DNA of 64,000 bases, from positions 558,001-622,000 of the forward strand of contig QVRM01002067.1 of the NCBI GenBank assembly GCA_003439945.1, in the 5' to 3' direction. Positions 22,330-31,770 of the stretch are shown piece after piece; the stretch's first letter is position 1, and every line of letters begins with the position of its first letter. The translations under genes and the position numbers were made by a program. Source of the stretch: Dermanyssus gallinae. Its lineage: Eukaryota; Arthropoda; Arachnida; Mesostigmata; Dermanyssidae. The notes beneath the pieces were generated by a model. The model saw only the letters and a list, made by a program, of their open reading frames with translations. It was not told where the DNA came from and did not search any database.

Positions 22330-23785
22330 ACTAATAAAAGCTTTACTATCTCCCACCTATTTAATAGGAAGGAAGGTAAAGGTTTTATCAATACCGTACC
22401 AGAATTTAACGTTGGAGATCGGCAATTGCCAGCTAAAGGTATGAGCGATCGATGGAGATATCTTGGAGTCGACTTTGACAGCAATGGCAGAGTTGACTCC
22501 ACCAAGGATATACTCCTTAATTTACTCAACAGACTCACGATAGCTCCCCTTAAACCCCACCAAAGACTCATATTTTGAAAGACTTTCTCATTCCCCGTCT
22601 CCTATATAAACTGGTATCCGGTCGCAGACCATCTTACGCACTCCTTAGTGACCTAGATAAAGAGATCAGAAAGGTTGTTAAGTCGAAATGGCTTAAGCTC
22701 GAAAACTCGGTGCCGAACGCCTACCTGTACACGCACACAGCACACGGCGGTCTGGACATTCCCTACCTCCAAACATTCATTCCCAGACTCCGCCTCTCCC
22801 GCCTGACAGCACTACAACACTCCGCGCACCTTGGGGTCTAATGGATGCTAACCACCGAGCACTTTAAAAAAGATCTTGCGAAAACAAGGCTTCTTTGCGA
22901 GCGCTTGGGAACCTCCATTGAGACCGCTACACAAGAGACCGATTACTGGTCTTAACAACTACACAACACGTTCGATGGGGCACATTTTAAAAAAGCACAC
23001 GAAACGCCCTTTGTACATTACTGGATTAAGGGTATGCCCTACCTATCTGGTAAGGAGTATTTAAACCTACTAAAGCTCAGGATCAACGCACTACTAACGC
23101 GTGCCAGATTGGCCAGGGGACGCCCGGGCTACAGCAAACGTTGTAGGCACGGGTGTCATGCGCCTGAGACGTTGGCTCATGTCGCTCAGATGTGCGATAC
23201 AACACACAAACAAACCATAAAGAGACATGACGACGTCTGTGATCGCGTGGCACGTCTTCTCCACGAAAGGGGTCATGAGGTGGTTCGTGAGCGAGTATTC
23301 CGTCGACCGGGCGCACCGGGTCTAAAGCCCGACCTCGTAATAACAACACCTACCGAGGTCTGGGTTTTAGATGCCGAGGTTTGCGGCCCGAACCGGGATC
23401 TGGCAAAAGCACGGCAAAACAAGATCGCCAAATATGACGTCGAGTTCCTAAGAGCGGCGCTTCCCGACCCGCAAAAACCTCGCAGATTCGGATCTATCAC
23501 TATCTCTATGAGTAGTGTATGGGACTCCGAATCTGCGAGGACGCTCTTGGGGCTCGGCGTCACGAAGAGGAATCTTATGGATCTCACCGTTTTAACATTG
23601 CAAGGAACCTTGAGGATATACCGCTTGCACCGGGTCCATAAGAGCGGGGGCTACTATCAAGCAAGGACACGGACAACTGACTTTTAACTTCACGTGACAC
23701 CTTTTTACCACCATTTTTATTAAGGCGAGCACTGTCGAGTGTGCAAACGTATTGTAAATGATTAGTAAATCATCACAATATTTTC
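22330..23785 (+). mobile_element. R2-like LINE, 5'-truncated (thumb, CCHC, RLE)
   Basis: After a short A-run the plus strand carries the RT thumb (WRYLGVDFDSNGRV near 22450), then APLKPHQRLI and LIPRLLYKLVSG near 22540-22620, then HGGLDIPYLQTFIPRLRLSRL near 22745. All are typical of R2-superfamily proteins. It continues into the RLE-bearing C-terminus, ends at a stop at 23685-23687, and has an 80-100 bp 3' UTR that touches a long TA tract. Frameshifts occur near 22575 and 22900-22960. The catalytic palm is absent. R2 elements normally sit in 28S rDNA; none is seen here. Confidence 0.75.
23034..23687 (+). CDS. R2-like C-terminal domain: CCHC and restriction-like endonuclease
   Basis: The longest intact frame of the R2-like element. 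CRHGCHAPETLAHVAQMC forms the CCHC motif (C-x3-C-x7-H-x4-C) that precedes the nuclease in R2 proteins. GLKPDLVITTPTEVWVLDAE gives PD followed by D at the expected distance, and KARQNKIAKYD supplies the Lys..KY block, so the PD-(D/E)xK nuclease core looks complete. A C-terminal tail of about 80 residues follows. The first ATG (23034) lies inside the domain and is not a native start. In R2 this nuclease cuts the target DNA strand. Confidence 0.75.
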   Translation: MPYLSGKEYLNLLKLRINALLTRARLARGRPGYSKRCRHGCHAPETLAHVAQMCDTTHKQTIKRHDDVCDRVARLLHERGHEVVRERVFRRPGAPGLKPDLVITTPTEVWVLDAEVCGPNRDLAKARQNKIAKYDVEFLRAALPDPQKPRRFGSITISMSSVWDSESARTLLGLGVTKRNLMDLTVLTLQGTLRIYRLHRVHKSGGYYQARTRTTDF

Positions 23786-23786
<1 letters not shown>

Positions 23787-23825
<39 letters not shown>

Positions 23826-23862
23826 TATATATACATATATGTATATTTATACATATATACAA

Positions 23863-23919
<57 letters not shown>

Positions 23920-23976
23920 TGTATATATATATATACATATATACAAGTATATATATATATATGTATATATACATAT
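23787..23976. repeat. Compound (TA)n / TACATATATGTA microsatellite
   Basis: About 190 bp of TA repeats with embedded CATATATG palindromic units. It joins the 3' end of the R2-like element to the 3' end of a family B LINE fragment. Confidence 0.95.
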
Positions 23977-24085
23977 TTTTTTTGAGGAGGATTTAAATGC
24001 TTTAGGCACTAACGCATAGGGCAACTAGATGGAGGCACAGACCCTATGCAGTGTGGGACTCACCCCCGACGGTTGGATATTAAGT
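23977..24085 (-). mobile_element. 3'-terminal 109 bp of family B LINE
   Basis: A T-run then GAGGAGG...AAATGCTTTAGGCACTAACGC, matching 3566-3680 and 18580-18690. It is the poly(A) end of a severely 5'-truncated insertion, or a fragment cut by the neighbouring mariner junction at 24085. Confidence 0.7.
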
Positions 24086-25074
24086 TCGAACCTCAGTTGG
24101 GCCAGTTTTGCCAATGCTTGCCGCGACTTGTGTGCAGGAGCATTGTCCTGGTGAAACGGGACAACCTTCTTCTGCAAAGCGGGCTGTTTTACGATGAGTT
24201 TTTGCTTCAGGCAGTCCAACAATCTTGCATAATATTCGCCCGTGATCGTTTTACCGCTCTGAAGGTAGTCGACCAGAATTATTCCACGTTGGTCCCAAAA
24301 AACCGTAGCCATCATCTTTCCGGCCGATGCCGTTGTCCGCACCCTCTTCGGAGGTCCTTCACCAGGTGCACACCATTGGCGAGATGCTTCTTGGGTCTGG
24401 GGAGTGTAGTGATGGACCCAGCTTTCATCGACGGTCACGAATCTGCGCCAAAAATCCGACGGATTTTTCGACATCTTGGGAAAATTTTGCTGTGAAGCTG
24501 AGGCACGCGCGTCTTTTGGGCCTTGGTTGAGCAAATGCGGCACTCATTTTGCTTTGAGCTTTCATCTTTAAGTTCTCGTGCAGGATGAAATGCACACTAC
24601 CCAAACTGATCCCCAAGGCTTCCGCTATCTCCCTATTGTTCACTCACTTATCTGCGGCAATGCTTTTCCGCACTTTTTCCACGTTTTCCTCATCGGTTGC
24701 CGTTTTTGGGCGTCCTAAACGTAGTTCATCCTCGGTGCTCCTGCGACCTCTTTTTAACTCATTAATCCAGTTCGAAACAGTGGTAAAACATGGCGCAGAG
24801 TCACCGTACACCTCGTCTAACTCAGTTTTTACTTGGGTCGCATTCCAACCTTTGAAATAAAAATGTTTGATAACCGCTCGAAACTCATTTTCTCCATTTT
24901 TCAAAATCACGCCGATACGTTGCACGGGAAAAGCGATCAACCGAAATCGCAACGGCCAATCACCATAATGTTTTGATTGCTAGCAGTCGAAAAGTTGCCG
25001 TTTCCAATAGCGGTGAAAGCGCGCCAAAATTCGATTTCTGAAAAGCTCATTTTAAGAACTTGTTGAACTACCTG
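24086..25074 (-). mobile_element. mariner transposon, lacking one end
   Basis: The right end is an intact terminal repeat (reads CAGGTAGTTCAACAAGTTC inward from 25074) next to TA. The minus strand encodes a mariner transposase in several pieces: helix-turn-helix region (HFYFKGWNATQ...; GISLGSVHFILHENL), the first catalytic Asp in TVDESWVHHY near 24420, WDQRGIILVDYL, and the second Asp in HQDNAPAH near 24140. A TGA at 24644-24646 interrupts the N-terminal domain. The copy stops before the third catalytic Asp and the left terminal repeat, joining a LINE 3' end, so it cannot move. Confidence 0.85.
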
Positions 25075-25143
25075 TATATATATATATATATATATATATG
25101 TACCTAAGGGGACGGAGGATAGTCTAGAATTAAATTAATTAAT

Positions 25144-25184
<41 letters not shown>

Positions 25185-25190
25185 GTTGTC
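25075..25190. repeat. Two (TA)n tracts flanking a 48-bp spacer
   Basis: TA tracts at 25075-25099 and 25148-25182 are separated by GTACCTAAGG-containing sequence. The first starts at the mariner terminal TA; the second abuts the family E LINE fragment. Confidence 0.9.
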
Positions 25191-26060
25191 TGTTCAATTT
25201 TGGGATGTTCGGCAACGCCGTCGTCTAATATCACATAATTCTCCTGGAGTATAGCCGCCAATAGTTTGAGAAAACGCGGTGGCATACACAAAGTTGCGAT
25301 CTTCCAAAGGGCAACATTGCGAGGTGCAGTATCAAAAGCAGATTTGAAATCCACAAATATTGCAAACATTGAACGTCCGCGGCGGCTCACTGTTTTTTTT
25401 TTAATATCCTTGAGAAATATTGCGCAAGCTGTATGTGTTGATTTGCAGCGTTTGAATCCATGCTGTTCTCTGGGTATGATGCCTTGCATTTCGAGAACAT
25501 TTTCCTGGCGCCGGGTTAGGAGCAACGATAGTAGTTAATAGATAAAGCTTTTCTTTGAAATTCCTCTCCAGGCTGAAGGATCCAATACATCACCTTTGCC
25601 TTTAGGCATCACGGCCAGTATACAGTTTCGCCAACTATCTAGTATACTCCTATGTTGAGGCATCTATTCATTAAGTGAGTGATCGCTGGTTGCAGCGGTT
25701 CCGACTGCTTAATATAATTATTTGTAATTTTATCTGATCCTGGCGCATTTTCATTTTAAAGATGCGAAATTGCTATCGCAGCTTCCTGTAAACTAGGTTT
25801 GTCGGTATTGGCCCGGAGGATGCTGGCAATTTCGCTGTGCGGGCCTGGAAACACTGGCACTCTGTGCGGGATTGTGCTCGCCAACGAGAACGTATCTCTG
25901 AAGTGCTTGACAAGGATTGTGGACGAAATGGGGCACTCTTTCCTTTGTATGGCGGATCTATTTTTAAGCCTGGCGTTCTGCGGCTTGAACCATATTTACT
26001 TCTTGGAATGTATATACTACAGCTTTATTTATTTAGGTTTTTTAGATGCACATACAATTC
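25190..26060 (-). mobile_element. Family E LINE RT fragment, outer host of a nested insertion
   Basis: The minus strand reads NENAPGSDKITNNYI (near 25730), PKGKGDVLDPSAWRGIS (near 25580), IPREQHGFKRCKSTHTA (near 25450) and MFAIFVDFKSAFDTAPR (near 25345). These correspond to GNGMIRNEHL, LKGKG...SWRGIT, IPEEQHGFRKSKSTHTA and YAIFIDLKAAFDLAPR of the plus-strand copy at 46925-49330. It ends at EQTT against a TA tract. Frameshifts are present. Its 5' continuation lies beyond the family C element, at 30310-30640. Confidence 0.75.
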
Positions 26061-26242
26061 TTGACGCCGACTTGGTTCGGCTACTGCAGAAAAGGGAGTC
26101 CCTTGCCCGTGCGCAATAAACCGATTATCGACGCGGCGCTTCCGCGTTGAATTTCAGCTGATATTATTTGTAGCAAAAACTGCCATGCCCTTCTATCACC
26201 GGTTGATGCAGCAACTCTAGATCCCAGCTCCGCCAGAAAGCT

Positions 26243-28293
26243 CTATGTGATTTTTCCCATTGGGCCTAATGTCTCGAAGGCAATTGGTTGAACGATAAAG
26301 TTTTGTTCCAGTTCACGATATTTTGCCAACTTGCGATCTTCGGCAGGGTGAGCGGCTGCTCCGACCTCCCTGCTGGTATGGCGAGCATAAGAAGCGGCCA
26401 ACATGCAAGACACGGTGACGTCGTACACAAGGCAGCGACCTTCACTCCATGGAACTAGAGTCAGGCTGTCCGGACATAGTTGGCTGTTGGCTGACAGACC
26501 GACCGGCTTCTTACTGCCGGTATGTGGGCAGACTGCATTGCTTGGTGTATTACGTCGATTAAAGCTGAATGTCTTGAGTACCTACCGGCGCTCCTCTTGC
26601 AAGCGAGAGCATGCTCACCCGTAGAAGACACCGGTAGGTCACATCTTGCACAGTTATGTCTCTACCCCGCTCATCGGATCTATCACGGATTTCAATCGCG
26701 CCTGCTCTTTAACGTTGTTTGCCTGGGTCATTAACCGCTCATGGATCGACTTAACTACTTGCAAGTCTAAAGTCGATTGTGAAATGCGTTCGGGCAATGG
26801 ACCCCACTTTTCTGCGTAGTAGCGGCGAGCTTGTTCAAGTTGAGCGATAAAGCTGGTGTAGGCATCCGGTGGTGTGATCCCTGACACTAAAGTCTCAGTG
26901 TTTTTAGAGACACGAGGTGAGCAGACAAGGCAACCTGCGAAGCCATGCGAATCCCCATTCTTCCTGCGGAAGTTGGAAGCGAAGCTTGTAACCACGAGGT
27001 TTGCCTAAGCTGAACGTTTAAGATACCCTGAAGGGTACTTCGCAAGGTTTCGTCGAACGATTGAAGCAGGCCCGGTTCAGCATAGGCTCGTGAGCATCGC
27101 AAGAGGTACATAAGCCTCGGCGTTGACAAACTCGCGCAAAGCACGAAGAGGGCTGGGTGAGCGTCAATAGTCGCAGTCTAGAGAACCAGCGAACAAGGTC
27201 GGAGCCTTTTTTAGCTAAAGATAAGCCAATAGATTCAGTCAGAATTGGTGCCCCTGGAAGCTCGAATTCGTTATCTGGAATTTACCTCGCAGTTAGCAGA
27301 AGATCGCCAACCATTTGAAGCATTAAGCCGAGTTGAGGGTCCTGTTGAAAGGGGAAAAAATTCGCCCAGAAACCAAGGTCGGAGTTCAGAAATAAGGCGC
27401 GTTTGAAATTCGTGAATAGCAATGCAAAATAAAGCGGGCACAGGGGTCACCTTGTTGAACGCCGGAGCACGACTCGATGAACTCTCCCTGCCAAATTAAC
27501 TTGCTCGGAAGTCTATGCATCTGGTATTCCAGCGGATAAAGTTGGGGAAGGTAAGAGCGAACTGCCTTAAGCCAGGTGGTCACGTCTGAGCTTGTTAAAG
27601 GCGTTCTTGAAATCTAACTTGACGAGAACCATCTCTGGGGCACTCCTGTTATGGTCTACAAACGCCCGTGTTGCATGCACGGCCGCTTCCGCACCTCCTC
27701 TGATTCCGCGCTACTGTGTCGGTGGATAAAAGAACCCTTGCTGCGGAAGAAACGTCGCCGAGAGCGAGTTTCCCCTGAACAACACGAATCATCGCAGAGT
27801 TGTTGCGCGACGAACTTTCTTGCCGACTAGGTAATGATGAACATTATGGGTTCGTTTCAGGACCGTTACCCGCCCGAAATCGGTTAAGATTCTCGCGTAG
27901 TAGCGATGTGAGGGTTCGGCCGCGTTCCTTTTGGGATGGTATGCAGAATACTGCAGTTGGAAATTGCAGTAGTCTTTTATATGAATCTCTGATTGCTGTT
28001 GAGCAGACCTCATTGATCAGAGTTGCAAGCTCCGAAGACACGCTGTCGCGAATACCCCGGGGTAAACAGGAAATCATCTTAGATGCGCTCTTGACTTCCG
28101 ACGTTTCGAGGATTACGTCTTGCAGTGAGACCTGCGCCGGTGTACTCGTTACAGAACTTGCATGAAGTGCGTCTCTCGTGGACGGACTCAGACCGTTGCT
28201 TTTCTTACTGCTGACAGACGAAACGGCCCACCTGCGAATGTCTTGTTGTGACATCATTGCGAGGCCGGAGGAGACTTCAGAGCGATGTCGCAC
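26243..28293 (-). pseudogene. Family C ORF2: RT and restriction-like endonuclease, fragmented
   Basis: From the right: FCIPSQKERGRTLTSLLREN (near 27940), LALGDVSSAARVLLSTD (near 27740), VLVKLDFKNAFNKLRRDH (motif A, near 27610), GVQQGDPCARF (motif B, near 27440), then LPTSAGRMGIRM near 26950. The final frame (26243-26428) reads YDVTVSCMLAASY...DRKLAKYREL, the end of the PD-(D/E)xK core with its Lys..KY block; SRHSALIDVIHQAM-type sequence precedes it in another frame. Frameshifts are frequent and the YLDD region is damaged. Confidence 0.6.
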
Positions 28294-28315
28294 GCGACAA
28301 CAGGGGAGGCAGCTG

Positions 28316-30166
28316 TCATCGCGGGATCCGTTTCGGGCGGACGCAGACCAGCCAAACTTGAAGATACAGCTGACAGCAGAGCGTCTTTAAGCTGATCGCG
28401 CAGGCCAGCAGTGAGGTTGTTTGGAGACCTGATAGCGGGCCCATCAGAAGCGACTTGTAAAGGCGCGCCAGGGAGAATGCATGAGAATTTATTTCCTTCT
28501 CGATAGCGCTGCTGATGTGTGTTACAATAGTGTCAATAACGGACAGTATGATTTTTTCAGTGATGGCGAGCATTATCCTGTCGAGCCAGTCCTCCTGCGG
28601 TGGAGCGATAACATTAGGGATGGGCTCTTCATTATCGTCCTCCGCCTTTTGAGCCTGATCTGCCGGTCGTGAAGGGACTTTAACCCCGTTTTGGACAACC
28701 GCCGAAAAAGACTGTTTAGGTAGCGAGGCTGATGGCTGGACCCTAACCCCGTTTTGAACCACCGCAGAAAAGGAACGTTTAGAAAAAGATGCCGATGGCC
28801 GTATGTCGTTCACGGGTGAGCAGATTTTCACCGTTGGAGCGGAGGCGTTTTGCTGAATGCGTAATGGGGCTGATCTTCCAATAGAGGCGATGAGGGCACG
28901 ATCCCCAGGAAGACTCAAGAGACCCCTTACAGAGACAGCACTTTGGGGGTTGAGTACAGTCTTTACGGAGGTGATTCGTAGAGCCGCAACGGCAGCAACG
29001 TGGGGACGACCACGGGCATTTCGGCCTGATGTGGTCTAGGATAAAGCACCTGTAACAATGATGAGGCTCCTTGTAGAGCACCACCCCGTGGGTTTTTAAT
29101 CCGAGACGAACCTCAGCAGGAAATTCGATGCCCGCAAAGGTGAGGATAACACTCTCAGTCGGCATAACAATGCCAGTCCTAACGTTTTTCGACGGCACCC
29201 GAATGGCCTCAGTTACCCCCAGAGTCTTCAGTTTGTTGACAATTAAATCGTCACTGAGTGACGGGTGAACGCCACAAATTTTACCCTTAACAGTGGATCT
29301 TTGGCCACTCGTTCGTGACTGAACAGAGATACCCGCGAGCTGTGTTAAACTCAGCAAAGTAGCCTTGTCCACGATGTCAGCAGCCACAATAACGAGTTCA
29401 CCACTGCAAGCAAAGCAGGGCTCCCCTTTAATGTGCTGGGCTATATCAATGCACACCTTGGGAAAAATTTTCTCAGGTTGTCGTCTGCTGAGAAGGGAAC
29501 TGCTTCAGTGCGCTCTTTGGTTACAACACTGGGAGCAGTCATCTTTAGAGCCGGCTTACCACCAGCACCGACCTCAATCCAACCCTCAGTATATCCATCG
29601 TTCAGGGCATCGCCGTCCCCTGCCACTTGATTATCATCTCGTGAAACAACTTTTCCCGCGCTGCCAGGTGACACTGTCTGCCCCAGAACGTGCATGCTGC
29701 TCTCGTCACGAGATTCGCAGACGATGGTCGTAGCATCGGTTGTTGTTGGGCCGATGGCCGCATTACACACAACAACACAACCGGCGCCAGTTGTAGCAGC
29801 ACCTGACGTTGACAACACCGTGGCAGTGCCGACGTCTTTCACCTCCTTCGACGGTTGCTGCTGCTGGGGCGGGTTGGTCGCCTGCCGTTTCTTCTTCTTT
29901 GTGCAGCATCCTTTTCCACTTGTTGACGGAGAGTTGGCAGCGGCGGCAACGGACTCTGCAGTTACTGCAGTCTCGGCGCCAGCATTTCGAACAGAGCTGA
30001 CTGGCGGATTGTCGTTGTTGTTGACATCAGCCGAAGGCGGATCGTCGTTGTTGTTGACGTCAGCCGGTGGCGGTAGCGTTGTTGTTGTCGTCGTCGTGCC
30101 TGCTATGGGTTTCCCAGATGGTGGGTCGCCCTTAGGCGAGTGTACAACGTCCACCCATAACGGGTC
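28316..30166 (-). pseudogene. Family C ORF1: gag-like protein with CCHC knuckles
   Basis: A gag-like protein in three frames. The N-terminus (30154 to 29460) is low-complexity: Thr and Pro runs, two ADVNNND repeats and a KKKKR cluster. The middle (29456 to 29050) has a domain with ISVQSRTSGQRSTVKGKICG and then CYRCFILDHIRPKC, CCRCGSTNHLRKDC and CCLCKGS...C zinc motifs. The C-terminus (28918 to 28440) has two copies of a SFSAVVQNGV repeat, a WLDRIMLAITEKI helix and an AFSLARLYKSLL end. Frameshifts lie near 29460 and 28900. It is the RNA-binding partner of family C ORF2. No ATG start is obvious in frame. Confidence 0.65.
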
Positions 30167-30309
30167 AGTTCACAGCACAAAAGATGCACAAGACGAAAAA
30201 GTTGAACTGCACCAATTCTCAACGTCAGGTATGATCTAGAAAGCACTAATATACACCAATGAAACAGAGAACTGCGAGGGTACTCCTTACCGCTCGAATG
30301 TAAACATTC

Positions 30310-30634
30310 GAAAAAAAAACTTTACTTTTTGTGTTTCAAGATATGCAAGCCGGGCCTTCTTTAGGGTATTAGAGTACCATTTGCGGATCCTATTCTAAAA
30401 ATCGGTTATCTCTGGACAGAAACGGGCGAGAAAGAATGATTGCCACGCATACTTTTAAGCCTCGTCTGTTGAACCATGGTTTTGAGCGCCGAGTGGTGGA
30501 GGAAGCTACGCAACTCAGGATTGTTGTTGTCAGTTTTTCGCGGAGACTCCCTACGCTGAGGCCCTCTGAATCGAGGTTCAGTGTCCTAGACAAACGGTTG
30601 ATGCGATCTGGATCCAGCAAATTTTCGACGTATT

Positions 30635-30640
<6 letters not shown>
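30310..30640 (-). mobile_element. Family E LINE linker fragment (right part of interrupted copy)
   Basis: The minus strand reads LLDPDRINRLSRTLNLDSEG, then RRSKPWFNRRGLKV, then in another frame IRKWYSNTLKKARLAYLETQ. This matches the endonuclease-RT linker of the copy at 46925 (GKEAWFNDRCRAAKDANR ... KTYKEEKQKYWESQ). Together with 25190-26060 it makes one family E element split by family C. Its 5' side stops at the TA tract at 30641. Confidence 0.6.

Positions 30641-30669
<29 letters not shown>
30641..30669. repeat. (TA)n microsatellite
   Basis: TA tract at the 5' edge of the family E fragment. Confidence 0.9.
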
Positions 30670-30671
<2 letters not shown>

Positions 30672-30689
30672 CGCTCTAACAATGCATTG

Positions 30690-30990
30690 CACAAACCAGG
30701 TTTGTAGCGGCAGTGGCTTAGGCGGCTAACGTACCGTTAGAAACAAGGCGTTGCCATAGCAACCGTTATAAAGCTCGAGCTTTGGCCTAGCTGGTTGTTT
30801 GTGTTGGGCGTCGTTGTCATTGCCCTGCTGCTTTATATCTCTGCCGAAGAAAGCCTATATAATTTCCAGTAGCGAGAACGCGATGACGATAGATGCCAGA
30901 TGATATTGTGCCACAGGCAACTTCGCATTGATTTAGACATTGCACACTCAAGCCGATCGTTTTAATCGATTTTACGGAAGTCGCATAATC
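30690..30990 (+). repeat. Dispersed repeat, copy 1
   Basis: TTTGTAGCGGCAGTGGCTTA...GGCGGCTAACGTACCGTT and a later block (GAGAACGCGATGACGA, GCAACTT, ATTTAGACATT) match 37380-37540 in the same orientation. No coding content. It could be a SINE-like or non-autonomous element of unknown family. Confidence 0.6.
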
Positions 30991-31502
30991 GCACTCCACC
31001 GTATAGGCGGCAAGCTGTTATCAACTGTTTCTAAAATATTTGGCCGAACGTCAACGAAATAGCGAGAGGTCACAATAAGTGGTTTTAGTTTAACATTTAT
31101 TTTCCAAGTATACTCAGCATTAGTACAGAAGTCACTACTAACCATATGATAAAACGACAATCTAAACAAGCAAGGTCATTGTAAATAAAACTCAAACGTT
31201 TTAGGGATTGCGCTAATTGCAACCGAATATATGCTAACAATAGCTCCCAAATATTTGCTAAAAGTAAATTATTTAGTACTTTTAGTTTCTAGCATTTGGG
31301 TCATGCGCGCGTAGCAGTTTGCCAAATATATGATTCGCATTATATTGTCTACCTGCAACTGAGAGTTTGTTTCCGTCATTTAAAAAATACAGTTGTATAC
31401 TTGCTCTTAATACTTACCTCTAAGGCAAAGCAGGTTTTATACGAATCAATACTACTGTATGCAGTAATTTGCTCCAGGCACCCTGTCAGCTGCATAACTT
31501 AG

Positions 31503-31770
31503 TTGGGCTTCTGGTTCATGTGTTTATAAAAATTGCAGTCATGGCTGTTGTTCTGCTACCTATCGACATCAGTCTGTTACTTTGGGCTTTAAAAGAAATT
31601 CAGCGGGAGCAGCCTAAGCCTTTTCTGAGACATTCTTTTCTAGACAGGATATATTTTAGTTCTGTGGTCAAATCCTACCAATCACTCTACGTGTTCAATC
31701 TCACGAACTATAACGATTTTATAAAAGGAAAACGACCAATCGTGCGCGAACTCGGACCGTACGTATTCAG
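31503..31770 (+). CDS. CD36-like gene, exon 1 found (TM segment and ectodomain start)
   Basis: The donor CAG|GTTAGT at 31770/31771 is clear. The acceptor is less sure: TTAG at 31499-31502 gives a hydrophobic N-terminal segment (LLVHVFIKIAVMAVVLLP) like the CD36 first membrane helix, whereas an AG at 31537-31538 or the ATG at 31541 would cut into it. The exon ends LYVFNLTNY...ELGPYVF, the family hallmark. An upstream exon with the start codon is expected. Confidence 0.75.

Larger units (their letters stand above)
26080..30240 (-). mobile_element. Family C LINE, longest copy, nested inside family E
   Basis: The minus strand carries a gag-like ORF1 (30166 to 28316), an RT-upstream region (28293 to 27844), RT (about 27800 to 26890) and a nuclease-like C-terminus (26640 to 26080). 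The relic at 44807-46495 keeps the same blocks in the same order at nucleotide level (for example 29028-29160 matches 46345-46480, and 28490-28640 matches 45850-45960). This shows that gag and RT belong to one element. Family E sequence flanks it on both sides. Many frameshifts make it inactive. Confidence 0.75.

Noticed and set aside
23787..25190. TA arrays considered as a CRISPR-like or satellite array
   Set aside because: Simple dinucleotide tracts without repeat-spacer structure, in a eukaryotic setting.
29694..30239. A 181-codon plus-strand frame
   Set aside because: It is the shadow of the low-complexity N-terminus of the family C gag on the minus strand.
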